Shown here: positions 52,203 through 61,638 of the stretch, in pieces
Layout: each line of letters opens with the position of its first letter
How positions within the stretch are numbered: position 1 is the first letter of the stretch
Origin: Chryseobacterium bernardetii
GTDB taxonomy: Bacteria > Bacteroidota > Bacteroidia > Flavobacteriales > Weeksellaceae
Assembly (NCBI RefSeq): GCF_003815975.1
Contig: NZ_CP033932.1
Coordinates: 5,065,501-5,129,500 of the forward strand
DNA: 64,000 nt
Direction of reading: 5' to 3'
The notes under the pieces: model-generated
The model's database searches: none
What the model saw: only the letters and a program-made list of their open reading frames with translations
Told to the model about the DNA's origin: nothing
Made by a program: the position numbers and the translations under genes

Positions 52203-53441
52203 TTAATTTCTCCAGAACAGATTCCCGTGATGCATCAGGGCTTGTATTTTAGACATTCTGGAAACGGCTTCTGCTGAACATGAAGCATCTGCTAAAACCA
52301 CAGCAGCTTCATCATCCGCTTTTGGCCATTGTTGTTTCCCTTTTTCGTCCAGAGGAAGAATATTTTGGGTAGCAAACTGTAATGACCTTGACAAGGCAAA
52401 TTCAGTAGCATATCCATATAGTTCCGCAATCAGATTGGCTTTCTGCAACATGCTTCCGGATCCGAAAGTACTCCAGAAATCCTGTACATTGTCATTTCCT
52501 ATCAGAACATTTACACCATGTTTTTTCAACGTTGGAATAGGCATAATAGTCTTCTTGAATGGCACTGAGGAAGCTATTCCTACTTTTCCGGCAGCCAGTC
52601 TTTCTGAGATTTCCTCTGTTTCTTTAGGAGATAGATGAGCCAGGGCAAAGGCATGGCTTACAAAAGTTTTTCCCTGAAGCACAGGGTTTTCAATTGCTTT
52701 ATCAATCAGATAATTGATGGTCTTCATTCCGGACTCTCCTGCTTCATGCAGGTGAATATCAATGCCTTTATGATGATCCAGTGCCAGCTGTACTGTAAAG
52801 TCTATTACTTTTTCAATACTTCCGTCAATACTTTGCGGATCTAATCCACCAACAAAAGCAACACTATCTAATTTTACAGCTTCTTTCATTAAAGAAGCTG
52901 ATTCTGTGTAATACAGGCCATGCTGGGGGAAGGCAACCAGCTCTGCATTAAATGAATCCTTTTTATTTTGAAGCGCCTGTTCTAAATTTTCCAATGATTT
53001 TAATCCCGAAGTAGGATCAATATTGAAATGGGTTCTCACAAAATGAGTTCCGTAATGCTGTAACAGACTGATTAGCTGTTCTGCTCTGTCCAATGAAGTT
53101 TTTAACAGTTCAGGAATAATTTGCTGTTCATAAGCAATCATATCCTTCACACTTTTTCTTTTGGGTGAAAGTGCCTGCCAGGGAAGGCCATATAACGTTT
53201 TATCCAAATGGATGTGCATATCCCTGAAAGCAGGGAGCATCAGATATCCTTTCGCATCAATAGCTTCGGAAGCAGGATCATTGGCCTTTACCGATTTAAT
53301 TTTCCCATTTTCAATCCCGATACTGAAAAGATCTGTTTTTGTTCCGATAACCTCTTCATTTTCATATTCAAAACCTGTTTCCAGGCGTACATTTTTAAGG
53401 GAATAGTTTCCTTTCGCAGTTAATTGATAGGGAAATTGCAT
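52203..53441 (-). CDS. Cytosine-deaminase-like amidohydrolase (cytosolic paralogue)
   Basis: A 412-residue metal-dependent hydrolase of the amidohydrolase superfamily. The metal site begins with HIHLDKT (MLPAFRDMHIHLDKT) and continues with GIDIHLHEAGESG, FVSHAFALAHL and GNDNVQDFW, matching the cytosine deaminase-like subgroup. There is no signal peptide. It is strikingly similar along its length to the protein at 55424-56758 (for example ELVAFPQHG and ILPLD in both), but the latter carries a twin-arginine-like leader. A -7 box of its own lies about 22 nt before the ATG; the AraC gene upstream ends in a hairpin. Confidence 0.85.
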   Translation of the reverse strand: MQFPYQLTAKGNYSLKNVRLETGFEYENEEVIGTKTDLFSIGIENGKIKSVKANDPASEAIDAKGYLMLPAFRDMHIHLDKTLYGLPWQALSPKRKSVKDMIAYEQQIIPELLKTSLDRAEQLISLLQHYGTHFVRTHFNIDPTSGLKSLENLEQALQNKKDSFNAELVAFPQHGLYYTESASLMKEAVKLDSVAFVGGLDPQSIDGSIEKVIDFTVQLALDHHKGIDIHLHEAGESGMKTINYLIDKAIENPVLQGKTFVSHAFALAHLSPKETEEISERLAAGKVGIASSVPFKKTIMPIPTLKKHGVNVLIGNDNVQDFWSTFGSGSMLQKANLIAELYGYATEFALSRSLQFATQNILPLDEKGKQQWPKADDEAAVVLADASCSAEAVSRMSKIQALMHHGNLFWRN

Positions 53442-53462
53442 GTTTTTAATATTTTAACGCTA

Positions 53463-53470
53463 CAAAATTA
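53463..53470 (-). promoter_or_regulatory. -7 box of the cytosolic amidohydrolase gene
   Basis: TAATTTTG on the minus strand. It overlaps the foot of the hairpin that ends the AraC gene (53469-53497), so termination and initiation share bases. Confidence 0.5.
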
Positions 53471-53497
53471 CACCGGCTTCTTCTGAAAACCGGTGTA
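53469..53497 (-). terminator. Hairpin after the AraC gene
   Basis: TACACCGG and CCGGTGTA form an 8-bp stem around 13 nt, followed by AATTTTG rather than a pure T-run. It is a moderate terminator that abuts the next promoter. Confidence 0.5.
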
Positions 53498-53522
53498 TCA
53501 ATTATGTCTTGTTTTGTATAAA

Positions 53523-54368
53523 TTATTCCTTGAACTGAGACGGGGTCATTCCCGTCTGCATTTTAAAGAATTTCGAAAAACTGGCATGGTCATAGAACCC
53601 AAGGTCATACACAATATCTTTTACAGACATTTCCGAAACTTTTAAAAGGCGTTTGGCCTCCAGTAAAATACGGTCCTGAATAAGAGAGGATGCAGAAGCA
53701 TTGAGGTTCTTTTTACAGACAATATTCAGATAATTGGCAGAAATATTCAGCTTATCAGCATAAAAAGAAACAGATCTTTCCGTTCTGAAATGTTCATCAA
53801 TCAGATTTAAAAATTTGGAGATAATAGGATTTGAATGGTACACTTCAAAATCCTTAAATGCCCCTTCTACCGTTTTACTTACCAATAACCCGATGAGCTC
53901 GCTTCTTTTCTGAATCAGTTCCCAAAAAACCTTGTCACCAATCAATTCTTTCTGAATGGCCTGAAATTCATATAAAAATACTTTAAACACCTCTTCGGAC
54001 AGATTAATAACGGGATGATTCTGATAATAGGAAGCTGAAAACCTCAACGATGGCAAAAAACTTTCAAACCAATCCCTGCTGATCATCAATTGATAGCCTA
54101 TCGTTTCTTTTTCAATTACCCATTGATGTACCTGATCCGGAAAAACAAGATGTATCTGGTGATCTTTCACCTCATATTTCGTAAAATCTATGGTATGAGA
54201 ACCTACTCCGTGCTCAAAAAGGTTGATAATAAAAAAATCGTGTTTATGGGGATCATCAATAGAGCGTGCTCCGTAGAGTTCGTTAAACAGTAAATTACAG
54301 CCCTTAAGCTGGTTCTCGCTAAACTCCTGAATTCCTAAAACGGGAAAATGATCTGTATGATAACTCAC
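53523..54368 (-). CDS. AraC-family regulator with cupin sensor
   Basis: A 281-residue regulator beginning with GTG; no upstream ATG is in frame. Residues 1-130 form an AraC-binding cupin-type domain (DDPHKHDFFIINLFEHGVGSH, YEVKDHQIHLVFPDQVHQW). Residues 180-281 contain the double helix-turn-helix (SVSFYADKLNISANYLNIVCKK, SVKDIVYDLGFYDHASFSKFF). It lies between the two paralogous amidohydrolase genes and is the obvious candidate to control one or both. The cognate inducer is probably their substrate. Confidence 0.9.
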   Translation of the reverse strand: MSYHTDHFPVLGIQEFSENQLKGCNLLFNELYGARSIDDPHKHDFFIINLFEHGVGSHTIDFTKYEVKDHQIHLVFPDQVHQWVIEKETIGYQLMISRDWFESFLPSLRFSASYYQNHPVINLSEEVFKVFLYEFQAIQKELIGDKVFWELIQKRSELIGLLVSKTVEGAFKDFEVYHSNPIISKFLNLIDEHFRTERSVSFYADKLNISANYLNIVCKKNLNASASSLIQDRILLEAKRLLKVSEMSVKDIVYDLGFYDHASFSKFFKMQTGMTPSQFKE

Positions 54369-54739
54369 GCTACCTGAATTTCTCTTAAAATTAATAAAAT
54401 TTATGAGAAAAAATTAAAATAACCACAAAAGAAACAAATGTTTTCAATCATCCTCTACAAAATACAGCTTCCCCTTTTCTTCAACACAGAGAATGATTTT
54501 GAATTCAACGCTGCCTTAAAAGAAAATTATTTCAAAACAGAGTAATAAAACATTTGTAACCTTTGTGGCTAAAACACCAACTAAATTATATATCTAAATT
54601 TTCTACGTTGTTAATGTTGGAAAATCGCAATGGCGCGAAGATTTTATCTATGATACTGTTTTTAAGGCTCAAAGATTTTATCTCTGATAAAATTGAATAC
54701 TGTTGATTGATGACAGTCTTGATCTTCCCAACGTTATTT
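54369..54739. other. 371-nt intergenic region, little structure
   Basis: No convincing gene. A 35-codon plus-strand frame (54438-54545) has no promoter box and is probably chance. Two imperfect copies of AAGATTTTATCTxTGATA occur near 54637 and 54671. Nothing else is apparent. Confidence 0.4.
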
Positions 54740-55411
54740 TTATGATTTCAAAATCTGAACTATTTCTTTAAAACCTAATACCTCTGCATGTTGTAAAGGT
54801 GTTTTACCATCATGGTCGGGAATTGTGAGATCTGCTCTATGATCTTTCAGAACCTGTACAATTTCCTGGTATTTCTGACTTCCATCTCCAAGAATTACGG
54901 CTTCCATTAAAGCTGTCCAGCCTAATTTGTTCACATGGTTGATAGGAAATCCTTCTGTTTTCACCAATACTTTCACAGTTTCTACATATCCACGTTCACA
55001 TGCCGGAATTAAAGCTGTTCCGTTGTAACGGTTGAATACATCAAAGCGGGCACCATTTTTCAGGTATAATTTTACCAGCTCCGTTTGTCCGCTTGCTCCG
55101 GCATATAAAAATGCACTGTCCAGCTGATTGTCCTGAAGATTGACATCTGCTTTATAGGATACCAATAGTTTAGCCATTTCGGACAGCTTCTCCATTGTCG
55201 CAATCAATAGTAAAGAACGTCCTTTTCTGTCTCGCGTATTTACATCTGCTCCGTTTTCCAGAGCAGATTTTACAGCAGAAACATCATTATTTTTCACCTT
55301 ACTGATGAGGTCTCTTTCCTGCATAATCTCTTCATTTGGAAAAACACCGGATTTCTCCTGACAGGCACTCAAACTTCCGAATGCTAAAAGAAATACCAAT
55401 ATTTTCTTCAT
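54740..55411 (-). CDS. Ankyrin-repeat lipoprotein
   Basis: A 223-residue protein with a lipoprotein leader (MKKILVFLLAFGSLSAC, Cys17) and five to six ankyrin repeats from about residue 38 to the end (VKSALENGADVNTRDRKGRS, LLVSYKADVNLQDNQ, KLYLKNGARFDVFN, GKTPLQHAEVLGFKEIVQIL). Ankyrin stacks mediate protein-protein binding. Being exported and lipid-anchored, it probably binds a periplasmic or surface partner. It lies 12 nt downstream of the twin-arginine-leader amidohydrolase gene, so the two are co-transcribed and may interact. Confidence 0.88.
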   Translation of the reverse strand: MKKILVFLLAFGSLSACQEKSGVFPNEEIMQERDLISKVKNNDVSAVKSALENGADVNTRDRKGRSLLLIATMEKLSEMAKLLVSYKADVNLQDNQLDSAFLYAGASGQTELVKLYLKNGARFDVFNRYNGTALIPACERGYVETVKVLVKTEGFPINHVNKLGWTALMEAVILGDGSQKYQEIVQVLKDHRADLTIPDHDGKTPLQHAEVLGFKEIVQILKS

Positions 55412-55423
55412 TGTAGGTTGAAT

Positions 55424-56758
55424 TTAAAAAACTATATTCCCCTCATGCACCAATGATTCTACATTGGAGATTCTTGATACAGCTTCTGCAGAACAGCTTG
55501 CATTCAACAGAACAAAATCTGCTTTATCCCCTGTTTTAGGCCATTGCTGAGTTCCTTTATCATCCAGCGGAAGAATATTTCCTGTGGCCAGCTTTAAGCT
55601 TCTTGATAATAAAAACTCTGTTGAATATCCATACAGTTGCGCCATCAAATTGGCCTTCTGAAGTACACTTCCGGTGCCGAAAGTATTCCAATGATCTACA
55701 ATACTGTCATTTCCCGTTAATACTGTTACATTATGCTTATATAAGGTTGGAATTGGCATAATCAGCTTTCCGAAAGGAATGGTTGAAACAACCCCGATTT
55801 GAGCTGCTGCCAGTTTTTCAGCAATTTCTTCCTGCCTTGCTTCATCCAATTTTGCCAGGATAAAACAATGGCTCAGGTATGTTTTTCCTTTTAAAGAAGG
55901 GTTCTCATTTACTTTTTTAATTAAATATTCTACGGTTTTTAATCCCGAATCTCCGGTTTCATGCAAGTGAATATCTATTCCCTTTTTATTATCCAGCGCT
56001 AATTGAACCGTGAAGTCCATTACTTTTTCAATATTACCATCTACATTGAAAGGATCTACTCCACCAATAAAATCAATATCCATTCCTGCAGCTTCCTTCA
56101 GATAGGGTGCGGAGTCTGTATAAAATACACCATGCTGTGGAAAAGCCACCAATTCTGCCCCGAAGCTTTTCTTTTTATTGTTTAAAGCTTTCTGTAGATT
56201 TTTTAATGACTGAAGTTTCGAGGTAGGCTCAATATTCACATGACTTCTGGCAAAGGATGTTCCTTTTGACTGTAATAATTCAATCATTTTTTCAGCTTTG
56301 AAAGTTGAATTTTTCAGCATTTCCGGAAGCATTTTCTGCTCCAGGGCTATCATCCCCTTTACTCCACCTGTTCTTTTTCTTACCGCCTGCCATTTATCTC
56401 CGTAAAAAGTCTTATCCAGATGAATGTGCATATCTTTAAAAGCAGGAAGCATCAGTAATCCTTTAGCATCTATAGCTTTTGCATTAGGCTGGTTAGGTGC
56501 GATCTTAGAAATTTTCCCGTTTTCAATTTCCACATAAAACAGCTCTGTCTTGGTAGCAGAAACTTCCCCGTCTTCATATTCAAAACCGGTTTCCAGACGA
56601 ATATTTTTAAGGGTTAACTTTCCAATTGGTGAAACATTTTTCTCATTCCCAAAAGGGGATGCTGTCATGATATTCGGTATTAAAGTTAATCCTGCCATTG
56701 CCAATGCTGAATTTCTGATAAAATCCTTGCGGGAGATATTATTGTCTGAAGTCGTCAT
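55424..56758 (-). CDS. Amidohydrolase with twin-arginine-like leader (exported paralogue)
   Basis: A 444-residue enzyme from ATG 56758; a TTG two codons earlier is possible. The leader ISRKDFIRNSALAMAGLTLIP fits the Tat/Bacteroidota pattern S-R-K-x-F followed by a hydrophobic stretch. It carries a single RK rather than RR, so it is best called Tat-like. The catalytic domain copies the cytosolic paralogue: MHIHLDKTFYG, GIDIHLHETGDSG, YLSHCFILAKL, GNDSIVDHW. It is the first gene of a unit with the ankyrin lipoprotein. Substrate unknown; its family members act on cyclic amides, cytosine or related N-heterocycles. Confidence 0.85.
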   Translation of the reverse strand: MTTSDNNISRKDFIRNSALAMAGLTLIPNIMTASPFGNEKNVSPIGKLTLKNIRLETGFEYEDGEVSATKTELFYVEIENGKISKIAPNQPNAKAIDAKGLLMLPAFKDMHIHLDKTFYGDKWQAVRKRTGGVKGMIALEQKMLPEMLKNSTFKAEKMIELLQSKGTSFARSHVNIEPTSKLQSLKNLQKALNNKKKSFGAELVAFPQHGVFYTDSAPYLKEAAGMDIDFIGGVDPFNVDGNIEKVMDFTVQLALDNKKGIDIHLHETGDSGLKTVEYLIKKVNENPSLKGKTYLSHCFILAKLDEARQEEIAEKLAAAQIGVVSTIPFGKLIMPIPTLYKHNVTVLTGNDSIVDHWNTFGTGSVLQKANLMAQLYGYSTEFLLSRSLKLATGNILPLDDKGTQQWPKTGDKADFVLLNASCSAEAVSRISNVESLVHEGNIVF

Positions 56759-56775
56759 TTCCAATCTATTTATGA

Positions 56776-56783
56776 CAAAATTA
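56776..56783 (-). promoter_or_regulatory. -7 box of the exported amidohydrolase gene
   Basis: TAATTTTG on the minus strand, the same octamer as at the cytosolic paralogue (53463-53470), 18-25 nt before the ATG. Confidence 0.5.
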
Positions 56784-56967
56784 AAAAGAAGTGTTCTGAA
56801 AAAAGTGTATGGTTTATTACAAAATCTGTATCATTTATATGTTCTTTACCTCGGTTTTTTATTACAGTATATGATTCAGTATTTCCCTTATGTTGCCAGC
56901 ATATTTATTTCACTATAAATAAACTTATATGAAACAATTGAACCTGTATTCATTTTTAGATTAAGAT

Positions 56968-56975
56968 TATCTTTG
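56968..56975 (+). promoter_or_regulatory. -7 box of the small secreted protein gene
   Basis: TATCTTTG, 12 nt before the ATG, leaving a leader of about six nucleotides. Confidence 0.55.
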
Positions 56976-56987
56976 CAAAAAGATTAT

Positions 56988-57341
56988 ATGAAGAAATTTA
57001 TAAGTTTTGTTTTGATCGGATTCTCATCTCTTTTATTTGCACAGACAGGAATTAATACTGAAAGCCCTAAAGCTACCCTTGATGTTACTGCCAAAAAAGA
57101 TATTCTAACTATTGCAGGATTACTTCCGCCAAGATTAACCCGTGCAGAACTTACTGCAAAAGGAAATACTTTATATGGAAAAGACCAGGACGGTGCCATT
57201 ATCTATATTACAGATGCTAATGGTGGAGATAAACTAAGCCAGAGAGAATATATTGAAAGTAAAGGACTCTATATCTTTGATGCTGATGCAGCCAATAATG
57301 AGGGACGATGGATGTGCCTGTTCTGCTATGGTCTTGCTTAA
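56988..57341 (+). CDS. Small secreted protein, GINTESPKATLDV type
   Basis: A 117-residue protein from ATG 56988 with signal peptide MKKFISFVLIGFSSLLFAQ. The mature start TGINTESPKATLDVTAKKD is the repeated opening of many Flavobacteriia surface proteins, which elsewhere continues into long tail-fibre-like or T9SS-exported bodies. Here it stops after about 95 residues with a cysteine pair near the end (WMCLFCYGLA). It may be a stand-alone family member or a shortened copy. It is a single gene with its own promoter and a terminator shared with hemL. Confidence 0.75.
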   Translation: MKKFISFVLIGFSSLLFAQTGINTESPKATLDVTAKKDILTIAGLLPPRLTRAELTAKGNTLYGKDQDGAIIYITDANGGDKLSQREYIESKGLYIFDADAANNEGRWMCLFCYGLA

Positions 57342-57362
57342 TTGGCTTTAAATAAACAAAAA

Positions 57363-57384
57363 AGACTGCCTTTCCCGGCAGTCT
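57363..57384. terminator. Bidirectional terminator between the small secreted protein gene and hemL
   Basis: AGACTGCC and GGCAGTCT form an 8-bp stem around TTTCCC. CTTTTTAT follows on the plus strand and TTTTTTG on the minus strand. Confidence 0.85.
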
Positions 57385-57393
57385 CTTTTTATC

Positions 57394-58683
57394 TTATAAA
57401 TTGGAATATTTAAATTTTCTAACAGCTTCCAGTGTCATATCAATTTCTTTTTCTTTGATTGCATCACTGATGAAGTAGGTTTCATAGCCGCTTGGCGGCA
57501 GATACACTCCATTCTGAAGCATCTGATGGAAAAAGTTATTAAACAGAGAATGATTAGCCTCCTGTGCCTCATCAAAATTGGAAACTCTGTTCGTGTGGAA
57601 GAATACAGACATCATAGAGCCCTTTCTGTTAATCTTGTGGGCAATTCCTTTTTCATTTAAAATCTTACCAATCTCAATATCTAAGGTTTGCGTTGTCTTG
57701 CTTAATCTGTTGAAGAACTCAGGGTCGTTTTTAATCAGCTGAAGTGTTTTTAATCCAGCTCTCATTGCCAGTGGATTTCCACTTAATGTTCCAGCCTGGT
57801 ATACTCCACCTTTTGGAGCCAGGTGGTCCATAATTTCGTTTCTTCCTGCAAAAGCTCCTACCGGAAGTCCACCTCCGATTACTTTTCCATATGTTACCAG
57901 ATCAGCTTTTACATTAAAAAGTTCCTGTGCTCCACCGAATGCTAACCTGAAACCGGTCATCACTTCATCAAAGATTAATAAAGCTCCATTTTCATCACAG
58001 ATTTTTCTTAATTTTTGTAAGAAATCATTTTCAGGTAATACACATCCCATGTTTCCGGCAACCGGCTCAATAATGATGGCTGCAATTTGGCCTTGGTTAT
58101 GACGGAACAGATCTTCAACCTGCTCAATATCATTGTAACGTGCCAATAAAGTATCCTTTGCCGTACCTTCAGTTACTCCCGGGGAATTTGGATTTCCGAA
58201 AGTAGCCGCTCCGCTTCCTGCTTTAATAAGGAATGAATCTGAATGCCCGTGATAGCAACCTTCAAACTTCACGATCTTATCTCTTCCCGTATATCCTCTT
58301 GCCAGTCTGATCGCACTCATACAGGCTTCTGTTCCTGAAGATACCATTCTGATCTGATCGATATTCGGAACATTTTCAACGATGAATTTTGCAATTTCAG
58401 TTTCCAGTTCTGTAGGAGCTCCAAAGGAGAATCCTTTTTCTGCCTGGATTTTCAGTTCCTCCAGTACTTCCGGATGAGTGTGTCCTAAAATAGCAGGTCC
58501 CCATGAGTTGATGTAATCGATATACGTATTATTATCGGCATCAGTAAGGTAAGCACCTTTTGCTGATTTCATAAAAACAGGAACACCTCCTACTGATTTG
58601 AATGCTCTTACCGGAGAATTCACCCCTCCCGGGATGTATTTGTAGGCTTCATCAAACAAAGCCGAACTTCTTTGATACTTCAT
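57394..58683 (-). CDS. hemL: Glutamate-1-semialdehyde 2,1-aminomutase
   Basis: A 429-residue PLP enzyme converting glutamate-1-semialdehyde to 5-aminolevulinate in the C5 route to heme. The start [20 protein letters not shown], the loop [20 protein letters not shown] and the PLP lysine in [16 protein letters not shown] (Lys267, close to Lys265 of Escherichia coli) are all diagnostic. ATG 58683 gives the family length; another ATG five codons upstream (58698) is possible. No other hem gene is adjacent. A bidirectional terminator lies directly after it. Confidence 0.97.
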   Translation of the reverse strand: MKYQRSSALFDEAYKYIPGGVNSPVRAFKSVGGVPVFMKSAKGAYLTDADNNTYIDYINSWGPAILGHTHPEVLEELKIQAEKGFSFGAPTELETEIAKFIVENVPNIDQIRMVSSGTEACMSAIRLARGYTGRDKIVKFEGCYHGHSDSFLIKAGSGAATFGNPNSPGVTEGTAKDTLLARYNDIEQVEDLFRHNQGQIAAIIIEPVAGNMGCVLPENDFLQKLRKICDENGALLIFDEVMTGFRLAFGGAQELFNVKADLVTYGKVIGGGLPVGAFAGRNEIMDHLAPKGGVYQAGTLSGNPLAMRAGLKTLQLIKNDPEFFNRLSKTTQTLDIEIGKILNEKGIAHKINRKGSMMSVFFHTNRVSNFDEAQEANHSLFNNFFHQMLQNGVYLPPSGYETYFISDAIKEKEIDMTLEAVRKFKYSNL

Positions 58684-58760
58684 ATATATATTTGTCATTA
58701 GTTGACAGTTGCGGGTTGGCAGTTAAGTGTCAACAATAAACTCTCAACAGAAAAAATTAA

Positions 58761-59819
58761 TTAGTTTCTTGGTTTTTTATCAATCAGATAAATCAGCTGT
58801 CCTGCAGAAGGCTGTTGTCCTTCATCCATTCTGTTTTTAGCATATAATTTATGTAATTTGATTCCGAACTTCTGGGCAATGGCATGCATATCTTCACCAG
58901 ATGCCGCTTTATAAGTGGCTGTATTTCCTGAGGAATTCTTCGATTCAAGGAAGACAATATCATTTTTCTTCAATGTTTCGCTTTCCAGTTCATTCCATTT
59001 CATCAGACGGCTTTCGCTGACCTTGAATTTATTGGCTATGAATTTAACATCGGTATCTTCAGGAATTACAATATATTTCAGCCCGTCGTTAGGATGACTT
59101 TTGATGAGAATGGAATTCAGAATCTCAGCTTTTGTCTTAATTCTCTCCACTCTTTTCTGCTGCTGCGCATAAGAGGTTTGTTTGTATGGAACTTCTACTG
59201 TTAACGGCTCTTTGGCTTTCTTTATTGCCTTTCCGGGTTCCAGCTGTGCCATGAAAGTTCTGTCGTCTTTCAGGTCCGGATACATTTTAAGAACGGCATA
59301 CAGTACTTCATTAGAATTAGTGTTGTCATATTCGTATAATCTGTACTTTTCAATTTTGCCAATTAGAATGGATGCATAACGCGGATTAGTAGCATATCCT
59401 GCTTTTTTTAAGCCATACGCCCATGCCCTGTAATCCTTCATATCCAGTTTGAAAAGGTTTGCGTAATATTTTCTGGTGGATAAAAATATAGAATGGTCTT
59501 CATAAGACTGTCTTGGGTCATCATATACGCGGAAACATTCGTTAGGAGCATCGTCCGTATGCTTCATCGTTTTACCGGTCCAGTCTTCTTTACATTTTAT
59601 TCCGAAGTGGTTTTTACCTTCCTGTGCCAATCTGCTCTGCCCGCCTCCTGTTTCAAGAAGTCCCTGAGCAAGGGTAATAGAGGCCGGAATTTTATATTTT
59701 TCCATTTCCTCTACTGCATATTTAGCAAATTTCTGGATGTATTGATCTTCGGTTGCCCAGCTTTGGGCAGAAAATTTTGATAAAACTAAAAGGCTTATGG
59801 ATAGGAAAAGTCTTTTCAT
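58761..59819 (-). CDS. Exported N-acetylglucosaminidase with LysM domains
   Basis: A 352-residue peptidoglycan hydrolase from ATG 59819 with signal peptide MKRLFLSISLLVLSKFSAQ. The FlgJ/Atl-type glucosaminidase domain is at about 25-170 (YKIPASITLAQGLLETGGGQSRLA with the catalytic Glu; NHFGIKCKEDWTGKTM). Two LysM-like modules follow at about 245-292 (YIVIPEDTDVKFIANKFKVSESRLMKWN) and 300-350 (YKAASGEDMHAIAQKFGIKLHKLYAKNRM). It cleaves the GlcNAc-MurNAc bond during growth or division. It is followed upstream by an unrelated ACC-deaminase-like gene with a 15-nt gap, so it may be transcribed with it. Confidence 0.92.
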   Translation of the reverse strand: MKRLFLSISLLVLSKFSAQSWATEDQYIQKFAKYAVEEMEKYKIPASITLAQGLLETGGGQSRLAQEGKNHFGIKCKEDWTGKTMKHTDDAPNECFRVYDDPRQSYEDHSIFLSTRKYYANLFKLDMKDYRAWAYGLKKAGYATNPRYASILIGKIEKYRLYEYDNTNSNEVLYAVLKMYPDLKDDRTFMAQLEPGKAIKKAKEPLTVEVPYKQTSYAQQQKRVERIKTKAEILNSILIKSHPNDGLKYIVIPEDTDVKFIANKFKVSESRLMKWNELESETLKKNDIVFLESKNSSGNTATYKAASGEDMHAIAQKFGIKLHKLYAKNRMDEGQQPSAGQLIYLIDKKPRN

Positions 59820-59834
59820 GTTTTTCAATTTTAC

Positions 59835-60743
59835 TTATATAATTAAATTTCTATTCTGTTTTTCTAAAAGCAGATTAGCCCCCTCAATCCCTTGTAATCC
59901 ACCAGTATGAAAGCACAAAATTCTGCTGTTTTCAGGAAAGTAACCTTCTTCAATGAGTTCAAAAACCTTCTGCATCATCTTTCCTGTATAAATCGGTTCC
60001 AGAGGAATGTCGTATTTCTCTTTAAAATCATTGATAAAACGGATATTTTCATCACTTATTTTACCATAACCTCCAAAACATGAATCTATTAGATTAAAAT
60101 TCTGTTTCAAAGTTAATTCAAAAATTTTATTTTCAAGTGAAGCATCATCAACAACCTTAAATCCTATAACTTTCTGATTATCTTCACAAAATTTTGAAAT
60201 TCCGGCAATGGTTCCTCCCGTCCCAACTGCAGTGCAAAGATAGTCAAAATCTTTGGTATGCTCATTGAGCATCATTTTTACCCCTTCCACAGCTTCTTTA
60301 TTGGTACCACCTTCAGGAACTACCAGAGCCTCAGGAAACTCCTGCTGCAGGAATTCTGTCAGTTTTTCTTTATGCCGATATTCTTCACGGGTGACAAATT
60401 TCAGGTTCATTCCGTTTCTTTTTGCAAAAAGTAAAGTGGGATTGTCCCGCCATTTGTGCTGCAACTCCTCTCCCCTTATAATACCTAACGTTGGAATACC
60501 TGCTAAATTTCCCACTGCAGAAACAGCTGCAATATGATTGGAAAAAGCACCGCCAAACGTGATGATATAAGGTTTCTCAGGGTTTCCTTCCAGATAACGG
60601 TTAACATTATAAAACAACTTCCAGTATTTATTACCAGAAATTTGAGGATGGATAAGATCTTCTCTCTTGATATAGAGCTTTATATTTTTATGAATCGGGA
60701 TTTCCTGAATGGGAATGGGTTCTGTAGGGAATTGTAATAGCAT
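59835..60743 (-). CDS. ACC deaminase / D-cysteine desulfhydrase-like PLP enzyme
   Basis: A 302-residue fold-type II PLP enzyme. The PLP lysine is in HPQISGNKYWKLFYN, and the substrate loop is TFGGAFSNHIAAVSAVGN. The phosphate loop is AVGTGGTIAG. Sequence alone cannot separate 1-aminocyclopropane-1-carboxylate deaminase from D-cysteine desulfhydrase, which share this fold; Flavobacteriia homologues are usually the latter or uncharacterised. It starts a unit with the LysM glucosaminidase gene. In the cell it would degrade D-cysteine or a related amino acid. Confidence 0.88.
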   Translation of the reverse strand: MLLQFPTEPIPIQEIPIHKNIKLYIKREDLIHPQISGNKYWKLFYNVNRYLEGNPEKPYIITFGGAFSNHIAAVSAVGNLAGIPTLGIIRGEELQHKWRDNPTLLFAKRNGMNLKFVTREEYRHKEKLTEFLQQEFPEALVVPEGGTNKEAVEGVKMMLNEHTKDFDYLCTAVGTGGTIAGISKFCEDNQKVIGFKVVDDASLENKIFELTLKQNFNLIDSCFGGYGKISDENIRFINDFKEKYDIPLEPIYTGKMMQKVFELIEEGYFPENSRILCFHTGGLQGIEGANLLLEKQNRNLII

Positions 60744-61018
60744 TTCAGTTTTTTAGGCTACTCATGGTTTATAAATGCAAAAATAATAAAAGATTAATTA
60801 TTGGATTTTGTAGTGTTGGCCACAGATTCTCACAAATGATTGCTTTGTAATACTAAGCTGGATATAATTGCGTAATCTATGAAATTATTGATAATGTTGT
60901 GTTGAATTTCAGGTTTTGGATAAAGTCATGGAATTTAAAAATTCTATTTATTGAGCGGGCTATATTGATGTTGACATCCTGATGGACATGTACACAGATA
61001 AGAGTTGTTTAACGGCTT

Positions 61019-61090
61019 TATCTTTTATCTTTTATCTTTTATCTTTTATCTTTTATCTTTTATCTTTTATCTTTTATCTTTTATCTTTTA
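61019..61090. repeat. Heptanucleotide tandem repeat (TATCTTT)10
   Basis: Ten perfect direct copies of TATCTTT plus a partial unit, directly after the stop codon of the gene at 61088-61414; the stop TAA is formed from the first repeat bases. Such perfect short repeats change length by slippage. Each unit also resembles a -7 box lacking only the final G (TATCTTTT). Confidence 0.9.
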
Positions 61091-61414
61091 TAAATATTTC
61101 CTGAAATTCCAGAATTTTCTTTCTTTAAGATAGCCCAGATTACCTTCATTGGCATAGGCTTCCCTTTCGAAGGAAATTCTCATATAGGCCTTATAAGCAT
61201 CTTTCAGCCTGAAAAACCAATAATAATATTCAATAACATAGAAAATATAAAAAAATATGACCAGCATCTCCACCTGTTGCCGCAAATGGATTTTTTCGTG
61301 ATTGATAAGTGTATTATTTTCCTTATCTTCGGGTTTCCTAATGAAGATAAAGGGAAAAAGAGCAATGCCGTTAATTTTTAGTTTTTTTAATGGCTTTTGG
61401 CATACAATTATCAT
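61088..61414 (-). CDS. Small membrane-associated protein with HExxH motif
   Basis: A 108-residue protein. LINHEKIHLRQQVE carries HEKIH, a minimal zinc-peptidase motif, followed by a hydrophobic helix with many aromatics (MLVIFFYIFYVIEYYYWFF). The C-terminal half holds FEREAYANEGNLGYL, in which a Glu 30-40 residues downstream could be a third ligand. It resembles truncated M56/M48-like peptidases found widely in Bacteroidota. Whether it is catalytic is unknown. A 7-bp tandem repeat follows its stop codon. Confidence 0.75.
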   Translation of the reverse strand: MIIVCQKPLKKLKINGIALFPFIFIRKPEDKENNTLINHEKIHLRQQVEMLVIFFYIFYVIEYYYWFFRLKDAYKAYMRISFEREAYANEGNLGYLKERKFWNFRKYL

Positions 61415-61451
61415 ACTAACAAATATAAAAAGTTTTTTGACTTGCGTTTAA

Positions 61452-61637
<186 letters not shown>

Positions 61638-61638
61638 A

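Noticed and set aside
54438..54545. A 35-codon plus-strand frame in the amidohydrolase region.
   Set aside because: It has no promoter box, no homology I can name and no conserved neighbour; its length is within chance expectation.
61019..61090. The repeat array as a CRISPR or origin iteron array.
   Set aside because: Units are contiguous 7-mers without spacers; no cas genes and no replication genes are nearby.
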